Below, one piece after another: positions 1-6,003 of a stretch of 36,408 bases of DNA; within the stretch, counting starts at the first letter, position 1; every line of letters begins with the position of its first letter. The notes beneath the pieces are model-generated. The model did not search any database. It had not been told where the DNA came from and saw only the letters and a program-made list of their open reading frames with translations. The translations under genes and the position numbers were made by a program. Location: assembly GCA_001689495.1 (NCBI GenBank), contig LUJS01000010.1, positions 1 to 36,408 on the forward strand, in the 5' to 3' direction. This DNA is from Bacteroidales bacterium M8 (GTDB lineage: Bacteria; Bacteroidota; Bacteroidia; Bacteroidales; Muribaculaceae).

Positions 1-75
1 TTCCGCCGACATCACGGACGGCAGAATCACCATCATGCAGACGATGAGAGACAACCTGATTAGAAGTCTTTTCAT
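1..75 (-). CDS. Exported protein of unknown function, N-terminus only (runs off left edge)
   Basis: Only the first 25 codons are in the window. They start at an ATG at 75 and read leftwards. The peptide begins MKRLL, continues with a hydrophobic stretch and ends in SAE, which looks like a signal peptide cleaved after Ser-Ala. The product is therefore probably periplasmic or outer-membrane. It follows the DUF3244-like gene on the same strand after 50 nt, with no clear promoter between them, so the two may be cotranscribed. Function cannot be judged from this fragment. Confidence 0.6.
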   Translation of the reverse strand, partial: MKRLLIRLSLIVCMMVILPSVMSAE

Positions 76-125
76 TCTGGAATGTGATTTTGGTTAAATA
101 GTTGTTGAAACAGTATCATACCCGA

Positions 126-521
126 TCAAAAATCGGTAGTTGAGAACTCGCCTCGATACACGCTGCCGTTGTCGGTGGTGCACGTGACGGTGTAGGTGGC
201 GGGCATGAGTGTGATGTGAATCACGGGGTCGGTGGCCGGAGCGGTCTCGGTGACGGTCCAGTCGGTTTCGGTCTCGGTGAACTCGACGGTGATGAACGAG
301 ACATCCTCGGGGAGCTCGAAGGTGCAGATGCCTTGCTCCGCATCATAGCTCATCACGATGAACTGATTGGAGGGGGCATGGGGACGAAGTCCTGTAGGTA
401 CATTGGACTTCTTTAACACTGTGCTTTTATTTTTCGGAACTGGGGCAGAAGAATCTTCTGCACGTGAAAATAATGCGACTGATAGCATTATAATCAAAAA
501 TGTAACTAATGTTTTTTGCAT
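126..521 (-). CDS. Small exported protein, DUF3244-like
   Basis: This 131-residue protein has a typical signal peptide (residues 1-21, hydrophobic core after MQKTL, cleavage near SRA-ED). A basic linker follows, then one beta-rich domain (about residues 45-131) with the pattern 'RP.APSNQ.I', an internal 'EQGICTFELPED', and a final 'YTVTCTTDNGSVYRGEF'. The pattern resembles the DUF3244 family of small exported Bacteroidales proteins, whose function is unknown to me. The family call rests on motif memory. It lies downstream of a TPR/HTH regulator on the same strand but has its own promoter (542-574), and an incomplete second exported gene follows it. It may be one of a set of small exported proteins controlled by that regulator; this is inference. 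Confidence 0.75.
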   Translation of the reverse strand: MQKTLVTFLIIMLSVALFSRAEDSSAPVPKNKSTVLKKSNVPTGLRPHAPSNQFIVMSYDAEQGICTFELPEDVSFITVEFTETETDWTVTETAPATDPVIHITLMPATYTVTCTTDNGSVYRGEFSTTDF

Positions 522-541
522 ATCAAATAATTAAGGATATG

Positions 542-574
542 CAAAATTAGACAATAACAATGTGGTAATCCAAA
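542..574 (-). promoter_or_regulatory. Bacteroidota-type promoter of the DUF3244-like gene
   Basis: Read on the minus strand, TTTG (574-571) is followed after 21 nt by TAATTTTG (549-542). This matches the Bacteroidota primary-sigma pattern TTTG-N19-21-TAnnTTTG. It lies 20 nt upstream of the ATG at 521. Confidence 0.7.
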
Positions 575-631
575 TAATCCTGACGCTTAAATTTGGTTTT
601 TAAAGCTACTAATATCCAGATATACAAGTAG

Positions 632-671
632 TTATCCCTTACTCAAATTTAAAAATTTGAGTAAGGGATAA
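632..671. repeat. Perfect 19-bp inverted repeat with 2-nt centre
   Basis: Positions 632-650 are the exact reverse complement of 653-671, with only AA between them. The repeat lies 20 nt beyond the stop codon of the TPR/HTH gene and about 58 nt upstream of the -33 element of the DUF3244-like gene. Neither strand has a T-run after the stem, so it is not a standard intrinsic terminator. It could still stop or stabilise the upstream transcript, or be a binding site for a dimeric regulator. Confidence 0.8.
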
Positions 672-690
672 ACAGCTGTAATTCAATAAG

Positions 691-2490
691 TTACAACACG
701 ATACAACAAATCTTGGCTATAATGTATTGATTATTACTTATTAAAGACAGTACTTCTGTGTACTCGAGATTTGATTCAGCGTGCGATTCTTTGATCTTAC
801 GTTTTAAAGCTGCTTTTCGGGAATAAATAATATCAATTTTCACACCCTGTATTATAGCGATTGCATTAGCGGAAAAACCTAGAGTAAAGAGCAGAAACAT
901 AGAATACTCCCAACTGTGAAGTTTTGGGAAGTCGGTGCGAAAACGCTTCATGAGATTATCAAGATGCTTATTTACTATTTTTTCAAAGCCAGCAATAATT
1001 GTTTTATCAGACTTGATGCCTTCGATCAATGAAGCGACCTGAGCATAAATTTTTGCTTGCTTATCTGGTCTGTCAAAATAAAACTGATATGACTCACATA
1101 ACCTCTCGATAGTATCAAATCTAGTAGCAAGGGCAGCTCTAGTCTTGGACCTTACTGCCTCCATAGCTAATTCTTTTTCTGCCAATTTATCCTTTAAATC
1201 AGAAACTGTCGACTCCATCAGTCTTGAATCCGCCTGAAGATTGGCAAGGCTGTTTCTCAGACTGTCAATAGATGATTCTTTCATCTGAAGCATAGATTTA
1301 AGCGTGGATGCCACAAGTATCGTCTCATCAATTTTCTGACGCAACTGTTGTGTCCTACGTTTGTAGAACAGGATGCCTATTATCACTGACATTATACCAA
1401 GAATAACCAATAGGTACTTGTTTATGCGTTCCCGTTTTAGTAATTCCAGATCTTTAGCAGCCTCCTTGTCGTAAAACGATGATATGGTAGCGGCATAGTT
1501 GCGTTTCAGAACATTGCTCAGTTGGGAGTTGTCCGACTCTACAAGAACCTCAAGTTGCGAATTGGCCTGCTTGTAATTTCCCTCTGCTTTATTAATCTCA
1601 TAATCAATGCTAAAATCTTGAGGATCTACATTGCGTAACGAATCACGGAAGATTTTTGCTGAATCAAGTTTACCAACATATACATATGCCACGCCCAACA
1701 TACGGTAATCTGTAGGACACAGTGTTTCTTTAGCCAACAATCGTTTCAGATTGATTGAATTGATGGCGACCTCATAATTTTGATTGTCGAATCCACATTT
1801 CGCTTTTAGAGTCAATGATGTAGACAATAGCGCGGTATTATTAGCCGACAACACTGTTGCATGGATGGTGTCCAGTAATTTGAAGGCCTGATCATAGTCT
1901 TCGAGTATGGAATATCCACGGGCGAGATCGAAACGAGCCCAGTCGGTATATATATTCTCGGGGGCGATCTTGAAATTGTCGTATGAGAGGGTGTAGTAGT
2001 GCAATGCGCTCGACCAGTCGTAGAGTCGGTCGAAGCCGTCGGCGATGGTGCGGTAGACGAGGCCGAGCAGCAGGTGGTCTGATGTGGCGAGGGCATGTTT
2101 CTCGGCACGGAGGCCATCGACTATCGACTGTTCGTAGCGCTGGTGATAGTTGTTGACAACAGACGACATATAGAATGCCTCGGCCTTTTCGGCATGGGTG
2201 CCGTGCGTGGCGTAATAGTCAGTGCCAATGGCGATGAGCGAGTCGTCATATACAGGCACATAGGCCAGATGGCGCGCGCGGGTCAGCAGCACGGCATGGC
2301 GCGCCCGTGCGGCGTCGGTGCGGAGGGTGGCGGGGTCGATGGCGTCGAGCAGGGCGAGGGCCGAGTCGGGCGCCGACGTCATCAGCGAGTCGGCACGATT
2401 CATCGCCTCGCCCACCCGGCGGGGAGTGCACCCCCCGATGCCGAGGCAGACGAGGAGGGCGAGCGCGAGTATGAATATAAGCCGTCGCAT
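691..2490 (-). CDS. Membrane-anchored TPR / coiled-coil / HTH regulator
   Basis: The protein is 599 residues from the ATG at 2490. An upstream in-frame ATG at 2532 is rejected because the promoter box (2502-2509) lies between the two. Visible order: a signal sequence with lipobox ending IGGC (Cys21); a helical repeat region, about residues 25-340, with TPR-like patterns; a membrane segment at about 357-377 followed by KRR; a long coiled coil, about 380-460; and a C-terminal region (about 525-575) with 'WEYSMFLLFTLGFSANAIAIIQG' character, like the LuxR-type HTH found at the end of Bacteroidales TPR regulators. The likely layout is an outside TPR sensor, one membrane pass and an inside DNA-binding end. 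The ligand and target are unknown. The small exported protein genes downstream are candidate targets or partners. Confidence 0.75.
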   Translation of the reverse strand: MRRLIFILALALLVCLGIGGCTPRRVGEAMNRADSLMTSAPDSALALLDAIDPATLRTDAARARHAVLLTRARHLAYVPVYDDSLIAIGTDYYATHGTHAEKAEAFYMSSVVNNYHQRYEQSIVDGLRAEKHALATSDHLLLGLVYRTIADGFDRLYDWSSALHYYTLSYDNFKIAPENIYTDWARFDLARGYSILEDYDQAFKLLDTIHATVLSANNTALLSTSLTLKAKCGFDNQNYEVAINSINLKRLLAKETLCPTDYRMLGVAYVYVGKLDSAKIFRDSLRNVDPQDFSIDYEINKAEGNYKQANSQLEVLVESDNSQLSNVLKRNYAATISSFYDKEAAKDLELLKRERINKYLLVILGIMSVIIGILFYKRRTQQLRQKIDETILVASTLKSMLQMKESSIDSLRNSLANLQADSRLMESTVSDLKDKLAEKELAMEAVRSKTRAALATRFDTIERLCESYQFYFDRPDKQAKIYAQVASLIEGIKSDKTIIAGFEKIVNKHLDNLMKRFRTDFPKLHSWEYSMFLLFTLGFSANAIAIIQGVKIDIIYSRKAALKRKIKESHAESNLEYTEVLSLISNNQYIIAKICCIVL

Positions 2491-2501
2491 GATTCCTGAT
2501 A

Positions 2502-2532
2502 CAAAGTTAGGCAAAACGCACGGCCCGTGCAA
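2502..2532 (-). promoter_or_regulatory. Promoter of the TPR/HTH regulator
   Basis: On the minus strand TTG (2532-2530) precedes TAACTTTG (2509-2502) by 20 nt. The box ends 11 nt before the ATG at 2490, so the 5' leader would be only a few nucleotides long. The box also rules out the upstream in-frame ATG at 2532. Confidence 0.65.
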
Positions 2533-2591
2533 GTGCCGGCCCGAAAATCGGGCATTATCGCGCAGGGAGGCTCAACCTTTTCGGGGCGAGG

Positions 2592-2615
2592 GTTGTTAAT
2601 ATAGCAGTCAACAAC
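2592..2615. promoter_or_regulatory. Dyad GTTGTT...AACAAC upstream of rubrerythrin
   Basis: GTTGTT (2592-2597) and AACAAC (2610-2615) form a 6-bp inverted repeat with a 12-nt centre, 20 nt before the rubrerythrin ATG. No good TAnnTTTG box is visible in this leader, so the gene may depend on an activator or another sigma factor. The dyad is short and could be chance. Confidence 0.3.
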
Positions 2616-2634
2616 TAAAAACCGTTATTGCACT

Positions 2635-3225
2635 ATGGCTACAAGCACTAAGAAAAGCATCAAGGGCACCAAGACCGAGAAGAATCTGGTCGCTGCCTAT
2701 ATGAGCGAGTCTGCCGCCTATTCGCGCTATACATACTATAGCCAGCAGGCCACCAAAGAGAACTATTTCCCCATCGCAAAGGTATTTGACGAGACTGCGG
2801 CCAACGAGCTGCATCACGGCAAGGTCTTCTTCAAGTTTCTCGAGGGAGGTCAGGTGCCCGTGACTCTCGGGGTCGATGCCGGCGTGATCGGCGACACCGC
2901 ATCCAACCTGCAGACTGCCATCAACGAGGAGATGTCCGAGGGCGTCGAGCAGTATACCAATGCCGCCAAGGTGGCCGACGAGGAGGGTTTCCCCGAGATT
3001 GCCGAGCACTTCCGCGAGATCGCCGAGGTCGAGAACCATCACCGCATGCGCTTCGAGCACTATCTGGAGCAGGTGAAGAACGGCACCGTGTGGAAACGCG
3101 ACAAACCCATCAAGTGGCAGTGTCTGGTATGTGGCTACATATACGAGGGCACCGAGCCGCCAAAGGTATGCCCCGCATGCGACCATCCCTATCAGCACTA
3201 CATGGCTCTCGACTATGAGTTCTGA
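2635..3225 (+). CDS. rbr: Rubrerythrin
   Basis: This 196-residue cytoplasmic protein has the classic two-domain layout. Residues 15-145 form a ferritin-like four-helix bundle with the diiron-binding glutamates and histidine in motifs such as 'ESAAYSRY', 'ETAANELHH' and 'EVENHHRMRFEHYL'. The C-terminal rubredoxin domain has two Cys pairs (C163/C166 and C179/C182) that would bind a single iron. Rubrerythrins reduce hydrogen peroxide with electrons passed through the rubredoxin centre and protect anaerobes from oxygen stress. Length and both domains are complete. It stands alone, with a divergent regulator upstream and a convergent glycosyltransferase downstream. Confidence 0.96.
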   Translation: MATSTKKSIKGTKTEKNLVAAYMSESAAYSRYTYYSQQATKENYFPIAKVFDETAANELHHGKVFFKFLEGGQVPVTLGVDAGVIGDTASNLQTAINEEMSEGVEQYTNAAKVADEEGFPEIAEHFREIAEVENHHRMRFEHYLEQVKNGTVWKRDKPIKWQCLVCGYIYEGTEPPKVCPACDHPYQHYMALDYEF

Positions 3226-3262
3226 GCCCGCGCACTCCCTGTGATTTAAAAAAGTATTCAGC

Positions 3263-3297
3263 CCCAGCCCTGCCGGCCCCCCGCCGACAGGGCTGGG
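3263..3297. terminator. Stem-loop between convergent rbr and glycosyltransferase genes
   Basis: Ten-base arms CCCAGCCCTG (3263-3272) and CAGGGCTGGG (3288-3297) pair, extended inward by CGG/CCG. On the minus strand a run of six T follows after a few bases. It probably ends the leftward glycosyltransferase transcript and may also stop the rbr transcript. Confidence 0.6.
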
Positions 3298-3319
3298 TGT
3301 GTAGGGGCGTGGATATTAT

Positions 3320-4132
3320 TCAGTCTACATACGGAGCCACGCCTGTCTCGGCGTTGAATCTCCGGCGTTCGCCGTCACAAAACCAGCCATGCTTGTTGAA
3401 ATAGCGTATCATATTTACAATATGTATTCCGAGCATTCTCGGAGAGCTGTATGATGCAGCCCTGTGATCATGCATCACCGATGCTCCCGGCCAATATAGC
3501 GTGACAAAGCGCCGATGAATGCGTCTGGTGAGGTCGATGTCCTCGGGATACATGAAGAAGCGTTCGTCAAACCCTCCGGCATAGTCTATGGCGGCGCGAG
3601 ACAGCAGCATGAAACTGCCCTGATGATAGGGGATATTCCACGCCTTTGACGGATCAAGATTCTTGAGCAGGTATCTGTCCCGGCTGCGGGAAAACCAGCC
3701 TGAGGGGAGAAACCTGCGCAGTATGAGGTCGAACGGAGTGGGCAGAAGGCGGCAGGTGTGCTGCAAGCTGCCGTCAGGCGACAGTATCTTTGGCTGCAGA
3801 CATCCTATTTCAGGCCGGGCGCTCATGAATGCAGACATGTCGGACAGCGCCTTAGGCTCGAAGCTAATATCAGTATTGACCACAAGATGCTGTGTCATCT
3901 CCGGCCAGTCCTTCTTGGCCCGCGCCATTCCTTTGTTGTGCCCCGCGCCATAGCCGACATTGTCTGAGGGAATATATACGGCGCCACGGCTTGTGACAAA
4001 GTCGCGTATATAATCGCTCGAGCCGTTGTCAACCACATATATTCGCGACGCATCGACATGACTCAGCGACCCGAAGAGTTGTCTCAGCTCGTCGGGCGGA
4101 GTGTGATATGTGACAACCGACACCGTGATCAT
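3320..4132 (-). CDS. Family 2 glycosyltransferase (GT-A fold)
   Basis: The 270-residue protein starts with a nucleotide-sugar-binding Rossmann-like strand ('ITVSVVTYHTPPDEL') and 'YVVDNGSSD'. 'VVNTDISFEP' near residues 84-93 is the DxD-equivalent acidic site. 'FMYPEDIDLTRRIHRRF' near 195-210 is the acceptor/base region typical of rhamnosyl- and other GT2 enzymes. It has no membrane segment and probably acts at the cytoplasmic face in polysaccharide or LPS glycan assembly. The sugar and acceptor cannot be read from sequence. It stands alone rather than in a polysaccharide cluster. It sits downstream of the tRNA-Glu/rpsT operon on the same strand, separated by a stem-loop, and has no clear promoter of its own. 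Confidence 0.88.
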   Translation of the reverse strand: MITVSVVTYHTPPDELRQLFGSLSHVDASRIYVVDNGSSDYIRDFVTSRGAVYIPSDNVGYGAGHNKGMARAKKDWPEMTQHLVVNTDISFEPKALSDMSAFMSARPEIGCLQPKILSPDGSLQHTCRLLPTPFDLILRRFLPSGWFSRSRDRYLLKNLDPSKAWNIPYHQGSFMLLSRAAIDYAGGFDERFFMYPEDIDLTRRIHRRFVTLYWPGASVMHDHRAASYSSPRMLGIHIVNMIRYFNKHGWFCDGERRRFNAETGVAPYVD

Positions 4133-4167
4133 AAAACCTCAATTACTGTCTCCCAAATGCAGCAAAG

Positions 4168-4194
4168 CCCTGTCGGCCCGGTGGGGTGACAGGG
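4168..4194 (-). terminator. Possible terminator after the tRNA-Glu/rpsT operon
   Basis: CCCTGTC (4168-4174) and GACAGGG (4188-4194) form a GC-rich stem with further CCC/GGG pairing inside. It lies 31 nt beyond the 3' end of the downstream tRNA-Glu. The T-tract is weak (CTTTGC), so read-through into the glycosyltransferase gene is possible. Confidence 0.5.
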
Positions 4195-4225
4195 ACTTGC
4201 CTATGCAAAGGTGTGACAAAAGGGG

Positions 4226-4297
4226 TAGCCCATAGGAGAATCGAACTCCTCTTTCAAGAATGAAAATCTTGCGTCCTAGCCGATAGACGAATGGGCC
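4226..4297 (-). tRNA. tRNA-Glu (anticodon TTC), copy 1
   Basis: The minus strand folds as a tRNA. The acceptor stem is GGCCCAT / ATGGGCT, the anticodon loop holds TTC, and the T-loop is TTCGATTC. No CCA end is encoded. It is the last member of a short operon with rpsT and a second, identical tRNA-Glu. Confidence 0.95.
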
Positions 4298-4366
4298 CTT
4301 CCTTAATCAAGAAAGCAATCCGCGGTGCGGGTCGTTGCTCTCTGTGACGAGGTGTCCGCGCCTGTC

Positions 4367-4624
4367 TCAGGCAGCGAGCTTGGCGATGTGATGGGCCAGC
4401 TTGCTCTTGAGGTTGGCTGCCTTGTTCTTAGAGATCGCCTTCTTCGAAGCCAGACGGTCAAGCATGGCGCCTACCTTGCGGAATGTCTCCTCGGCCTGAG
4501 CCTTGTCGGTCATCTTGCGGAGATTGCGCACGGCGTTGCGGGCGGTCTTTGCGTAATAGCGGTTGCGAAGACGACGTGATTCGGTCTGACGGATTCTCTT
4601 AAGTGATGATTTATGATTTGCCAT
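4367..4624 (-). CDS. rpsT: 30S ribosomal protein S20
   Basis: The protein is 85 residues and begins MANHKSSLKRIRQ, followed by basic helices ('RNRYYAKTARNAVRNL', 'LKSKLAHHIAKL'), which is the full-length S20 pattern. S20 binds 16S rRNA early in small-subunit assembly. It lies between two identical tRNA-Glu genes on the same strand, 97 nt from the upstream one and 69 nt from the downstream one. There is no separate promoter box just before it, so transcription from the promoter at 4847-4878 through the first tRNA is likely. Confidence 0.97.
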   Translation of the reverse strand: MANHKSSLKRIRQTESRRLRNRYYAKTARNAVRNLRKMTDKAQAEETFRKVGAMLDRLASKKAISKNKAANLKSKLAHHIAKLAA

Positions 4625-4721
4625 TTGTTTTAAGAAATGTTTTTTTGATTCCTATGGATTGATTCTTGACTAAGCGGTCGAGCCGACTCCACTTGCGTGG
4701 CGGCAGCCCGGCAGCGTTTCG

Positions 4722-4793
4722 TAGCCCATAGGAGAATCGAACTCCTCTTTCAAGAATGAAAATCTTGCGTCCTAGCCGATAGACGAATGGGCC
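4722..4793 (-). tRNA. tRNA-Glu (anticodon TTC), copy 2
   Basis: Identical over its whole length to the copy at 4226-4297, with the same acceptor, anticodon and T arms. It is the first gene of the tRNA-Glu / rpsT / tRNA-Glu operon. Confidence 0.95.
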
Positions 4794-4846
4794 GGCCATA
4801 ATGGTCCCGTTGATTCCAAGACGCAATACGTCCTCGAAATCGGTTG

Positions 4847-4878
4847 CAAAGGTAGGCAGTTTTTTTGAATCAGACAAA
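4847..4878 (-). promoter_or_regulatory. Promoter of the tRNA-Glu / rpsT / tRNA-Glu operon
   Basis: On the minus strand TTTG (4878-4875) is followed after 20 nt by TACCTTTG (4854-4847), a full match to the Bacteroidota consensus. The tRNA begins 53 nt downstream of the box. The recO promoter lies about 70 nt away and points in the opposite direction. Confidence 0.8.
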
Positions 4879-4947
4879 TTTTTTATGATTTTTTTCTTTT
4901 CTCCAACCTTTTTTGCCGTCACGCCTAACGATTTGACCGAAAAACGC

Positions 4948-4955
4948 TAATTTTG
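4948..4955 (+). promoter_or_regulatory. -7 box of recO, consistent with a leaderless mRNA
   Basis: TAATTTTG ends only 5 nt before the recO GTG, so transcription would begin at or next to the start codon. No good TTTG lies 19-21 nt upstream. Confidence 0.6.
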
Positions 4956-4960
4956 CCTCC

Positions 4961-5680
4961 GTGAAACTGACCATCATCTGCCTACGCCTCACGCGGCACA
5001 GCGATTCGCGCTCCATACTCACGGCCCTCAGTCGCGAGGCCGGGCGCGTGGCCATGGGCGTCCCGGCGGGCAACAGCCGCGAGGCGCGGCGGCTCAGGGC
5101 GCTGACCATGCCACTGTCGGTGCTGACGTGCGAGACCGTGGCCCGGCCCGGTCAGGAGATACTGCCCATACGTCAGGCCGCGGCCGCCCGGGTCACGGCC
5201 TCGCTGCACTCCCACCCCGTCAAGCAGATGATGGCGATGTTCGTCGCCGAGACCGTCAGTCTGGTGATGCGTCAGGGGGGCGAGGACCCGGTGCTGTTCG
5301 ACTTCGTGGCCTCGGCGGCTCTCAGGCTCGACAGCGCCGACGAGGCGGCCACGGCCAACTTCCACATCTGCTTCCTGTGCCGTCTGGCCGAGGTGACGGG
5401 CATCGAGCCCGACAGGTCTACATACAAAAAAGGCCGCGTGCTCGACATGCGCGACGGCGTCTGGAGGGCCACCCCTCCGCTGCATCCGGACTATCTCACC
5501 CCCGACGAGTCGTCGGCCGCCGCCCTGCTGGGGCGCATGACCTTCGACAACATGGGCCGCTTCAGGCTCGGCCACGCCGCCCGGCAGCGGGCGCTCGACG
5601 TGGCGCTGCGCTATTTCTCCATACACACCGCGCCGCTCGGCGGACTCAGGTCGCTGGCGGTGCTGAGGTCACTTGTCTGA
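4961..5680 (+). CDS. recO: DNA repair protein RecO
   Basis: The 239-residue protein begins at a GTG. This start is favoured because the first residues (KLTIICLRLTRHSDSRSILTALSREAGRVAMGV) match the N-terminal OB-fold strands of RecO, and the next ATG would delete them. The helical C-terminal part (about 85-239, with 'VLFDFVASAALRLDSA' and 'ANFHICFLCRLAEVTGIEPD') fits the family in length and pattern. RecO binds single-stranded DNA and, with RecR, loads RecA in gap repair. I do not see the zinc Cys cluster that some RecO proteins carry. The stop codon overlaps the end of a convergent small ORF by 12 nt. Confidence 0.9.
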   Translation: MKLTIICLRLTRHSDSRSILTALSREAGRVAMGVPAGNSREARRLRALTMPLSVLTCETVARPGQEILPIRQAAAARVTASLHSHPVKQMMAMFVAETVSLVMRQGGEDPVLFDFVASAALRLDSADEAATANFHICFLCRLAEVTGIEPDRSTYKKGRVLDMRDGVWRATPPLHPDYLTPDESSAAALLGRMTFDNMGRFRLGHAARQRALDVALRYFSIHTAPLGGLRSLAVLRSLV

Positions 5681-5875
5681 CACCGGCATGCCGCGCGGCT
5701 CCACCCCGAGACCCGACTCGGCCATCATGGCCCGGCGCCTCAGTTCGGCGATGGCCCTGCGGTGGGCCCTGTGGGTGAAAAAGCGGTTCAGCCACATCCC
5801 CGTCATGGTGGCGAGTACGACAAGGGCGATGATCACACCCCACATCATGAGGTCCTGATAGTCGAGAATATTCAT
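5669..5875 (-). CDS. Small single-pass membrane protein, unknown function
   Basis: A 68-residue product. One hydrophobic helix (about residues 8-28, 'LMMWGVIIALVVLATMTGMWL') is followed by a strongly basic stretch (RFFTHRAHRRAIAELRRR), the usual sign of an N-out/C-in inner-membrane anchor. The last 12 nt overlap the recO end on the other strand. The membrane pattern argues for a real gene, but I cannot name a family and see no clear promoter. It could also be a fortunate antisense reading of GC-rich DNA near recO. Confidence 0.5.
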   Translation of the reverse strand: MNILDYQDLMMWGVIIALVVLATMTGMWLNRFFTHRAHRRAIAELRRRAMMAESGLGVEPRGMPVSDK

Positions 5876-5938
5876 AGCATTGAGCGTGTTTGGTGGATGG
5901 ATAGTCTTAAATCAAAACAATCGCCGCGGCACTATGGT

Positions 5939-5970
5939 TTTGGCCGTATGACATTTTTTGCCTAACTTTG
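5939..5970 (+). promoter_or_regulatory. Promoter of the rhamnogalacturonan-lyase-like gene
   Basis: TTTG (5939-5942) and TAACTTTG (5963-5970) are 20 nt apart, a full Bacteroidota consensus. The ATG at 6004 follows after 33 nt, so the leader is short but allows ribosome binding. Confidence 0.78.
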
Positions 5971-6003
5971 CCGACAGTAAAACATTCATCCAACCTTAAA
6001 GAC

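Noticed and set aside
2491..2532. Upstream in-frame start for the TPR/HTH regulator
   Set aside because: It would include the promoter box, and the signal sequence/lipobox starts properly at the ATG at 2490.
4611..4922. 103-codon minus-strand frame upstream of rpsT
   Set aside because: It runs through a tRNA-Glu gene and the operon promoter, so it cannot be a normal protein gene.
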